Positions 32,501 to 44,500 of a DNA stretch of 64,000 nt are shown here, piece after piece. Source of the DNA: Nectonema munidae (Eukaryota; Nematomorpha; Nectonematoida; Nectonematidae); NCBI GenBank assembly GCA_030549495.1, contig JAUIRK010001053.1, positions 250,001 to 314,000 on the forward strand. The letters are read 5' to 3'. Position 1 is the stretch's first letter; each line of letters starts with the position of its first letter. A model generated the notes under the pieces. That model ran no database searches. It saw only the letters and a program-made list of their open reading frames with translations, and had not been told where the DNA came from. The position numbers and the translations under genes were made by a program.

Positions 32501-35500
32501 AGAAAATGTCATTGAAATTTGGAAAAAGAAATTAATAAATGAAAAGAGTATTGATGAAGCAGATAACTCAGTATCATAACAACAGACTGAAATTTTGTCT
32601 ACAGAGAATTTGTTAAAATATAATTTATTCATACAGATAGAAGAGGGGATATCGATCTCAAAATATAATGAAAGATTCTGTTAGAGAATAACTCGCCAAC
32701 CCTTTTCTTGTATAGAAATTTATATATTTATGCGTTTGAATTGTGCTTCACCGCTCCACTGAGAACTATGCATATTGATCATAAGAATCTCGGGTGATGA
32801 TGGAATTAGGTTGAAAGGGTATAAAAGGAAGACTCGTCCTTAAAGCGATAATGTCCAAATACGATTTACAAAGGTCACACCAGCTATTCTCTCCCACTAC
32901 ACCATTGTTCTAAAGCAATACAAAATGACTCCAATTAGAAGTTCATGCGATTCAATACGTAAAGGCCTTGATTTTGTAAATGCTCACAGAGTAAGCGTAT
33001 GGAAACCGGCCAACCGACATGGCATTTACCTTATGAAAAAGCTACGTTAAGTACCATGAAATGCTCAGTTCCAAGCACGAGATAAACTGTTCCCCACTTA
33101 TCTACTAGGTGTACCACTCGTACACTTACGGAGGTTATTTGTGACAGATTGTGTGCGTGTATTTGGCTCATCTTGATTTCTTTGATTGGCAAGCATGATA
33201 TAAGATGGTAAGATGTGGTTGGCTGCGTGATAAAGATAATTAAGTTTGGTGTATGAATCTTTATGTGTTCTTTGATTTGGAGTATGGATGTTTCTGTATG
33301 CTGTAGGTATTGTTACGAAGTGGCGTAAAAGGTAAAAGTAAATCCTTATTTACACAAGCAAATCCCTGATTTCAATAAGAACTTGGATTGGTTCACTCTT
33401 GATAGTGTAATCAGGTAACTTGGAGCTGTTTCATTCTTGATATCGTAAACAGATGAGCAACTACTTAGTCTAATTTTAGTTTGTTAAAATGGCTTTTAAT
33501 GCTATATATATGGGGGCGTGGTTTACGTATAATAGGCCGGGTATTGTATTCTGCCATTTGTTCCTTGGTCATAGTGGATGCATGCTTTATTGTGTCTGAT
33601 TCGTGAAGTTGTGATCTAATTTTTTTGTGGGTATGATGTATCCTGTATGTTTGCTTTTTTATGCTCTGGCATCTCCATTTGGTGTTATGTTGTTTAAGTT
33701 TGTTCTGTGCATTTGAGATGTACCAAGTTTTGGTATAAGAGTTACCTTCAATTCTTATACAAACGATATGAAAATGTTACATTTAATAAGCAACTTCTAC
33801 TTCCCATAAGGAAATGTTATATAAAATAATTTTTACTCAGCTTTGCTTTCTCATAAAAAATTAAAGTTAAAAGAAACATTGGATCTAGGGAAGGATTTGA
33901 AAACTTTTTTCATGAGTTTTATGAAAAAAATCCTGAATGACACTTAGCAACATTAACGACCAGACATTACTCTTTATCTGCATTAAATCGTTTTTGAAAC
34001 ATGGATTAGCCAAGGCGTTGTTTATCAATCACAATTTAGAAAATATACGCTCTAAAGGATTCTTTTTGAGTAAGTAATTCATGACAATCTGTGATTCACC
34101 CATTATTTCAAATTTAAAATTCTTGATCCCAATTTGGCTCTAACTTAGTGCTGTAATATTTTAGCAAGTTGAAATATCCTTTTCACAGCAAAAAATATTT
34201 TTCTTTCGTTAAAGGCAAAAATATCTGACATCTATTGATAAGCACTTTTGACGTTGCATTAAACATTGGAGTATTTTATTCATAATAATTAAAAAATGAT
34301 TGATATGAAAATTTTTGTGATCCTTTATGATTTATACCTGTTTTAGAGTTCCTGCCGCTTATTTTTTTCAAAGCTTGTAAACAAAATCTCAAGTGATAAA
34401 ATCAAAACGTCGGCATTTTTCTATTGACGTTGATACTTTGGAGGACATAGTTGATTTTTTGAAAAGATTTAAGTATTCTTTGCCAAAGAATAGAAGGAAT
34501 TTTCAAGAAGGAACATTTAATTGCCAAAGCTAACTCAAAAAACCATTTTTAACAATTTCACTTGAAGGATAAATATTTGCTGAAAGACGAGTAATTTTCA
34601 ACCGTGCCACTGAGGGTTCTCAATCTCTTGTTTTGCAGATAACAAAATTGCAGAAAAAAAATCAGTTACAAATATCATATCAAAACTGTCACGATTGTTG
34701 TAAAGTAGTTTTAATTATATGATCTGCTCTTAAATTCTTGTTCACAACATATGTGCATGACAGTGACATATTTAGACAGGCTGCAATCGCACATCCCCTA
34801 TTTTTGAGTATATCAATTCATACCATTTTTTGTTTGGTTGCGGCCCTCTAGTGCAATCTTCGTCCTTAATTTGGCCCTTTGTTATTAAAGAAGATTGAGA
34901 ACCATTGGAGTATAGATGAGAATTTAAAAATACTAACCTTTTGATAGTCAGAAGATTTCTCGAATGACATATGAGTTCTAAGAAAATTGTTAAATGTAAT
35001 TAGCCTTCAGAAGTATTTGATTCAATACTCCTACCACTGATAATCATATTGCTGGCAATCTTCGTGGACGTGATGAACAGATTTCAATAAGTAAGATTAT
35101 AGCGTTCTGAATACACGACTGTTAAAATTCTTAGTGTCAAAATTACGAGTATTTTTTCATAAAACGCTTCTCATACGCGTGTGATAAAATGAGTAAAAAT
35201 AATTCAAATTAAAAATATTAAAGCTCAGTTCAAAATCTTGCGCAACTGCTCAAAATTTATGGATGCGGATTAAAATAAGGCGATCAAGCCGTTGCAGATT
35301 CATCGGTCACGCCTATATGTATGTGTTATGAAAAAAGACTTTATCTTATCTCTACATTATTTGTAAATATGTTTTACTTTAACATTCTATATCAATATAA
35401 TCATTGTTTTATTCAATAAATAAAGTTTAAACCTTAGTTTGCAAATCGAATAGAAAAAAACAAGTTAGCAAACTTCACAAAATACATGAATGCTAATAAT

Positions 35501-38500
35501 AATTTGTATCTCGCTCAGATCATACTTCTTCGCCATTTACCAAGTCTTTGACTTTTACTAGCTAACTATAAGCGTTTGAAAATAATATATTTTCATTCTC
35601 TATCTCCTAGTCAACGCTTTCTTGAGTTGCATGTAAAAACATATGTTGGGGCAATTATCTTCCCTACTTCTAAGGGACTTAACAGTCCAAATAGATGGTC
35701 AATTGCATATGTCTATGATTGTATGCAAATCGATTGAAAATTTTTGAAGCAATAACTTTTTAGCCGTATAATGCAACAACATTTCCAGCAAAGGATATCA
35801 ATAGCAAAATCAGCAAATTCAATCAATTCATAGAAGATGGAAAATCTGGATTCTTTTTTGAGTTTCAGGTACACGCGTGCTATCTAATCGCATCATTCGC
35901 GAAACCTCATATACACTTAATGTTTTTAGCAAATAGAGCGCTTGGAAGTCAAAAGTTCGTTAAGCAAGAGAAGCATCGGTGCTACACCAACAAACATGAA
36001 AAAGAATCGATACAAAAACATTTTGCCGTGTAAGTAATCAATATACATCACACATATGCATCAGTCGTGTTTAAATTTAGGTCCAGAGACTTAGGATCGC
36101 TACTACTAAAAATAATTTCGCTATACTTATCGTTGCTTTGAACCAAAAACTCTTTCGTTCGTTTTTCGTTACTTTCCGTTAATTTTTTCCTAAAAAAAAT
36201 GTGTAATTATTTGTAGAAAATAAAAAAAAAAGACTATTAAAATTCAAATACATAATTGTGTTGAATGTTTTGTAATTTTGAAATTTCACATATAATTTGC
36301 TGAAATGGGTTTAAATTAAAGATTAATATAGCAAAAAAAACTAAAATATTTTATTTTATTTAATATCAAAATTAAACAAAAGTTTAACAGAAAGTGAATT
36401 TATATTAATAAAATGAAATTTGCCAAATTTTGAAACAAATATTTAAATACTTCATAAATACACGAATATCAAAAAAGGTTTTCTTGTTAATTAGTTTTTA
36501 AAATAATTATCTTGTATAGAAATTTATATATTTATGCGTTTGAATTGTGCTTCACCGCTCCACTGAGAACTATGCATATTGTTATCAACTTTGTTTAAAA
36601 ATAATGAGATTTTTGCATATTTTAAGGAAAACATTGGACTATGTGTTGGTATTTTTGAAAATTTTATTCTTTAGGGATATTTTTATTGGAAAACATTAGC
36701 TTGGACCATATGATGGTAGATTGCAGAAGTGCCTTTCCAGCGTTTGTGCCAATGGAGATCTTTATTGTGCCTTAACTTTCAAATGATGAATGCTTTAGTT
36801 CAATTATACTTTAATTTTGGAATTAAATGTGAAGATAAAGTTAATTATTTGAATAAATATATATCGCGCTTGGATTTTATGCTGTATTGTAACACTGGAT
36901 GTGAAAATATGTATAACGAAATCACTAACGTATAAATGTTATGTATTGTTGTTATCTTTATCGTTAGTTTAAAAATTTTTACTTCCTGTATCCTTATCGT
37001 TGTTAACGAAAGCGAAAGTGTGTTAATTTACAAATATTATGTTTACAGTGAGAATAAGTGTTCATGCGCTGAAGGGAGTAGTCATATTTATTCAAATAAT
37101 GCATTTTTAAACAATCAATCGCATTTTTTTTATTTTAAATATGAATTTTTGTTTATGGAGAAGCAGAGGCCTTAAGCCATGGGTCTGATGCAAACTTTTC
37201 TAAAAGCATACAAGCACAGCCAGCTATAAATATGCTATTTTTAAAATTTTAACTGTACAAAAAAATTATCATTCCATCTGTTATTTCCAGCTCAATAATA
37301 ACTCGTTTCGAACATAGGAAATAGAGGAAGCGAGCTATAGACGACAAAGACAAAATTAAAATCATGGCTAAACGTAAAAAAACCGATCGGTATGAAATCC
37401 ATATCTACAATATTCACTGCAATGCAAATAAAACTCGCAGCATTTCTTTCTACATTTGATTTTGCCAGGGTCGTGTCGCACCTTTTGAGAAGCAGTTGGA
37501 GTCGTAATATTATTCCGACTCCGATTTCATAAATACTTATATTCATATTTTATATATGTTCGATTAAAAAATAAATTCATAGACAGTACTCTTTTTAGTG
37601 TGCAACTTTGCAAAAAGGCAACATAAAAATGTGTATCATTTTAGTCCAAGCCTTGTATTTTTGCAACTCATAGAAAAAAGACTGAAAAATTCAATAAAAT
37701 TTGAGAATGAACTTTTTTTATTTTACCCTAAAATTAGTTTGTAAAGGAGCCAAACTCAGTTTATGAGTAGAAAGTTTTTATAAAAAAATTTAGGATAAAT
37801 TCAGCTTATGAATAGTATTGTTTTGTCGTAGGTAAAAAGGTTATTGACAATAATTTGAAGATCTTTTTGAAGACAATGCAAAACAAAACTAAACTACAAA
37901 TACAAACCAATAGAAGATTTTAATAAATTATTATTCAAGAAATAGATCAAACATTGCAGTCTTAGATTTAGGAAATCTTTCAATGACATTCACAAACGAC
38001 CTTGAAATATGGTACATGTCATCCACGCTTTTTGGAGATTTATAATATATCCAAGCTTAGCCATTAATAGCATTCCTCCATATAAAGCAATATAACAGCA
38101 TATACTCCCATTCTTGAAGATATTTCATAAGAATAAATCAGGGGATAAGAAAAGCCTATTCGCCCCATCCCCAATAATTTTTTAAAACTAGTGTGTATAT
38201 GCGTTATGTAAATTTAATTAAAATATTTTCGCTGGAAGTATAGTTTTTAAATTTCATCAATTTTGTAAAAAAAATATAAAGTAGTCTTATAAATTCACGT
38301 GTGTGCTGTATACACTCTATTTTAAAGGATTGCTTAAATATTTGGTCTCCCGTGGGTTTTCCAGACCAGTAATTTTGAAAATTGCAAAAAAATTCGCTCG
38401 CCCAATAATTTTGAGGATGTGCACCCCTGGTGTAAATATACACAACGCAAACACTCAGGAACATGTATTCAATTCAAGAAACATATTTTTAGTAACTGAA

Positions 38501-41500
38501 ATATTCGGATAATTTCTTCAAACTTAAACTGCGAATTTGTGAAACATCGATGGTTAATCTATTCACCATCCTTAGGTTGTTTGTATTCTTACTGTGTTTA
38601 AATTATTTTCTGCTTGAACAACATCCTTCTGTCAGAGTATTATTCAATTATTATGGATTCCACTTGAGATATCTCACACAGAGATCACTGCCATTTCTTC
38701 TTCGACACGATAAAGACTGTGACGCTAACTGTAGTAAGTAGTCAATTCAATAGAGCATAGAATAAAGCTAGTTCGGAAGCAATTTAAGCCCTAAAGCAGT
38801 ATATTGTGTAGTAAAAACGTTGACAGGTCAATTATATAAAAGTTGTATTTTGTTTAGTTTAGTATATTGTGGTCAGAGTTGTGCCTTAAACGAAGCTGAG
38901 AAATGTAGACTAAATGTCTCTGGCTCTGGAGATGACAATGTTGAGAATAATGTGTGCAGTAAGTTTAGAATGTAGTGTTAGGGATGACAAGATAGAAGTC
39001 TTTATCAAGTCAATGAGATAAATAAGGTTATGCAAAATCAAAGATTGAAACGTTTCGCTCATGTAAATAGAAGGTTAAAAGATGAGATTATTAGAACAGT
39101 TTATGAGGAGCAAGCTAAAGGTAAATACGAGAGAAGACCGAAATTACTCGCAAAGAGGTAGTTGAAAACGATATGAGAAAGAGGGGGAGGAGTTTAAAAA
39201 ACTCGCTGAAAACCGTTTAATTTAATTACATCTTCCTATAAGTCTACTTCTCAATTATAAGCTGACAGCTGAAAACGATCGTTGTACTTGACACAGGTTG
39301 TTTAATGCATTTTCTGGCTGTATAATTTCAGATTGATGTGCCTTATAGGGGGCGTGAGTAAGGTTGGTTAGGTACTGGGTTTCGATAACTCAAGGTCCAG
39401 GGTTCGATCCCGCATCAAGCCAACTTTCTCATAGTTCGATACAAGCGACGCAATTGTGCCTTTTCGATGAAAACATCCCACGATACTTTTACCTTATAAA
39501 TTCACCTTTTAAATTAGAAACAAATTATGTTATCGTTTTTTTTTAAAAAAAGAAAGAAGCTATGATGTGTTTCACGCGCTTTCCCATTTTAGACGATCAC
39601 ACAAGGCTTATCCTAAAATTTGAGAAAAGTGATGACACAGCTAGAAGTGGTGGAAATAAAGAAGTTAACGACTACATCAATGCAAATTACATATCTGTAA
39701 GATGATATTTTAGCATGCGTCTGACGTCTTGCATTTTGTAAACCTAACTGCAGACACAGAACGAGGGTAAGAGCGTGAAGAAGTATATAGCAACACAAGG
39801 TCCGCTCAGTTCAACAGTGACGGACTTCTGGCATATGGTGTGGCAAGAAAACAGCAGAGTGATCGTTATGGTGACCAACCTAGTCGAGAAGGGGCGAGAA
39901 AAGTGCTTCCCTTACTGGCCGCAAGTTGGAAGTGTGATGCAAACTGGAAACTATATCATCAAAAACATGGCTGAGTTCAATATTTCTGAAAATGTCTTCT
40001 ATGAATTGTATCTTCACCGCGCTAAAAAGGTAACTTCATTAGCCCACTTCCCTCCCCTTTGCCACTTTTTCTTCTGGGTTTTTAGTTGACCATCAGCGAT
40101 AAAATATTCACATGTAAAAGGTTGATAATTTTATTGCAAAACTCAAGGAGCTCCTAAAAGACATTTTTTGTTTATTAATTGAAAAGGGGTTAGCTCGCAA
40201 AAATTCTCAAAATCCGGTCTAATAAATCTGTGTAAATGCTTTATTATGAATAAATCAAATCATAATTATAGTTTTGTGAAAGTCTCCTTTTGTTATAGCT
40301 TTTGGATTTTGATAAATTCTTCAAAAATTATACTTGTATTATATAGTATATAATATTATATATATTATATATACTTTAGTATTAGTATATTATATATACT
40401 TGTATTAGGACTGGCATTCATTTCTTAACATTTTTATTCGCTTCACAGTCCAAAGGCTTATTCACCCACCATTGATTCTTAATAATAAAAGATCCCTTAT
40501 TTAATTTTTCATATTCAATTGGATGAAGGGAAAATCTTTTTTCCTATTTGCTCTCAATTTTTTATATGTGTGCATTTGAAAAGTTTGATGAAGGAAGACT
40601 TGTATACCATTTCCACTGCAAGTCTTGGCCAGATAGAGGAATTCCAAAGAATCTTGACACGTTGATAGAATTTGTTCAGGTCGCACACGGAAAAATTAAA
40701 TTCCTCAGCTTCTCTGGACCAATGATCGTGCATTGTAGCGCAGGTATTGGACGTGCTGGCACATTCATAGTCATTGATAACCTCATCAATCAAATCAGGG
40801 TAATGCGTTTTAAAATTCTCTATCTTTAGTCCTTTAAAATGTTAATAAATTGTGAGAGGATTACCAAATTTTCCCTATTTCTTATAAATGCACGTGAAGT
40901 TTACACACCAGTGGATGAATTTAATAAAGAATCCAATACTTCATAATCTACATTTTGTAGAAATATGAGAAGATTTTTTTAGTCTATAAAAAGGTACTTC
41001 AGGATAGAATTTATAATCTTAAAGAAGAAATTTACATTATAATCAGAATCATTATGCTATAAATATGAAATTAACATATGATGTTCAATTTAAACAAAGA
41101 TTTAAGTAACTCATAATATATATATAAATATCCGTAGTATTTATTTATTTTGCCCCGGGATGGGGGGTTGAATTTTCTCAAGTTTGGGATAATCTGGTAG
41201 GGATGCTCGAGGAGAAATCTTTATTCTCGCCATACTTTTTAAAATGCACGACTCTTTTGGCCTCATGCCCATTTTTAATCGATATATCTTCTGTAAAATT
41301 CAATGAGAACGATGCTTTTCTTTCATATTATCATTTGATTCTCCCGTCTGAAACACGATTAGTCTTCTATTCCTGTATTTAATTCTTATGGCAGTGTAAT
41401 AGGAAAAATACAGTTTGAATCTTTGTTCTATAATATATAGTTCAAGCTTATTTCAATATGGCTTTGATAATTTGGTGCAGAATGATGACTGATTTTTCTG

Positions 41501-44500
41501 TCGCTCGAAATGGATTTTATTAACCTAACTTTTCTTTTTCTGATGAAATCTGAGAAGTACTTGACCAACAAATCTTAGACTACATTTGAGTCTTTAAATC
41601 CCATTTAAAGAAGCGTATATCATTTCTCTCGCACTCTGCATGCACATTAGGGATACAACTTTTTCTTACTTTACAAACCTGTATTATTTTCTGATGAACT
41701 TTTAAGTAATAACTACAAAAATAAAATTTTTATTGAAAAATTTGGAAAAAAGTTCACGCATGACTAAGCGCTTATTTTTAAAAGGTCAAAGTATAAAAGG
41801 TTATGTAAAAAATGCTCCAAAACATTTCAAAAAACATAGCATGATGCTGAAAAATGATTTTATCTTACAATAAACATTTTAAATTGTTCAAAAGAAAAAT
41901 AGTTCAATAAAGAACATCGTTAGAGGCGAGAAAGCGTAAGGACAAGTTTTCTTTCTTTTTGCAACTTTTGTACAATTCCTGCATAACTTTAATTCCACGT
42001 TAGCAGCATTGATTATTTCTAGGAATGTTTAGAATAGATGGCTCTCGATTCCAATGATTTAACAAGCATTTTTTAGCTTTATCATAAAATTGTAAAGCAT
42101 GGTATAATTCAGAATAACTTTCTACCCTATAAGTTTGATCTCTGAACCAATAATTGGCCCAAATATTTGAAATAAATGTACAAATTGGTAACAAATCTTT
42201 TCTTGTTGATGGTAACAAAAAATGCAAGGAAGACTAAAATAGCACGCGGGTTTCATCTTGCTTTACAAATGTTTGGAATTTTATACAAGGTACAATTTTT
42301 TCCTTCATGAAATATTTGAATGCATGTACTAAATGAAAAAGAAATTTCATGTCATCTCTCCAGCCACAAGATTCGCTAATTACATATGTGCCATTTTGGA
42401 AAGACTTTTGAAGACTCTCGTAATTTTTAATAAGTTCTTCAACTAAAAAAATATTCAATATTAGGTTTTTTATTGGCTATCGGCAATTCTTTATCCATTA
42501 CAAGTCTCAAAACGTGGTGTTGACAGCTTAAGAACTGGGGCTTAGTTGCCCCTCTACTCAAAAACATTCTTTGTAGCTTAATGACCACTCCATTTTTTCC
42601 CCGGTATTTACGCTTGTGGTATCTGCTAATATCATCAAAACTGAATTCCACAATTTAAACTCTTCTAATACATTTTGTATTCCATAAGCAATCGTTTCGG
42701 CTTTACCATCATTTAACTCTATTGCAGCAAGCTTGATCTCTCGTTTTTCATTTGTAAGAATTATTGCTTGATAATCCTTGCCATCAATCATTTTTCCGTC
42801 GAAGTGTAAGCACCATTTGTCTTCCGATAAAGTTTTAATAAAATACGATTTCAATTTATTAGCTTCTCTAAAAACTGCTTTGTAGAAATACCTTGTTGAG
42901 TGGGGACTGCAATATCGATACCACTTTCTTGCAATTGCTTACAAATTTTTGATGCTTTTCTGCTTGATATTTTAGCCTGCCACACAAGTTTGGCACTGAT
43001 CGAACATTTATTTTTATTATGCTTATTATTATTATTATCTTTCTCTTGATCGAAATATTTTGCATTGTCTGAAAGTTTTTCTTCAATAAAGTTTTTATTT
43101 TTTTTTATTTTCTACTGCTAATTCTTTATTTGAAACACTTTCAAAGTTTTTTTTCTTTTTGATGGGTGAATCGTTTGAATACTTGCACTTTTTTTGGTTG
43201 AATAACCAATCGTCCCAATGCTTTGAAGTTGAAGATCATAAAGCTTTTTGTCATTCATGTTAAGCCATGTTCCATTGATTTTTGTGATGTCAAAAATGTT
43301 GTTAATAGGTTCAAAGTTCTTTTTCTTTCTACACTTTTCATACAGATTGATAACTTGTTGAACTTTGGTTTGTACGGCTTGCCTTGTAATAGTTGGAAAA
43401 TTTAACGTTTGTATCCAAAGTAGTATAACTTCATCAGTTATTATTTTGATTCTTTCTACTCTTCCTTTAGTTGCAGATGAAAGTGTTTGAAAACGTCCAA
43501 TAATTTGTTTTTTTTAATGGCATTCTAGTCTTTTCTGCTAGCAAAGATTCTTAAATTGCAACATTTCCTCTTTTTGGATGACAATGATATCTTGTTAAAT
43601 TATTTTCCCACTTTTTTTTGTTTTTTTCAACAATATCCAAGCTTTGTTTAAATGACATAATAAAAGGCTCTAAAAAATGAATTAAGATACTTATTATTTA
43701 TAGATTACAAATAGACAATATATTTTTTTAATTTTAATAATTTATAAAGAAAAAATAGCGAAAAATCTAAATTTATTAATTTTATCTAAATTAGACTGGC
43801 AAACTTTTTTTTATAAATAAAACTACTATTCTGATATCAAAAAAATTTACGTATGTGATTGTTTTTATAAAAACTAAATCGACTAAAAGGAAAAATTGTT
43901 CGTCATTTTTTAATTTGGAATAGTTAAAATTTTTAAAACAAGTTATGCGTAAACTTTTTTTTAGTTATTAGTAAATTAATGTTACATTTGAGTTATTTAT
44001 ATCAAAGTTCATTTAAATTTGATACAGGAACTTATTTTTTCAGAAAATCACGAAAAAGTTGTATCCCTATAACGGAATAGTTTTACAAGTAATAAAAGCG
44101 TATTTGACAATATTTGGGACATAAATACGAGATAGCTCTTAGCACATTTCGTTCTCCTTACAGTTTTCACATTTCGTTTTTTTCGTGAACGAGCTTACAA
44201 TTACTTGCCATCTACTCTCTTTCCTGAAATCTTTGCTTGTTATTGAATCACATCATATGCTACATTTTTTATACATAAATATATAAATATAATACAGAAT
44301 AGTGGAATTATCAAGTTCAGGTGGAAGGAAAAGGGTTTTTGAAAGTAGGAATGCAATGTTTACGATAGAAAATGCTTTTAAATTATAATCAATGTACAGG
44401 AATAGGCCACGTGTAACATAAATATCAGAATTATAGAGATGAAGGAAAAATGAGGTTTTTGAATGTATAAAGTGTAATCAGGTGGTGTTCAAAGGCTTTG

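Noticed and set aside
40554-40793. Minus-strand open frames over the active-site exon
   Set aside because: Antisense shadows of the PTP exon.
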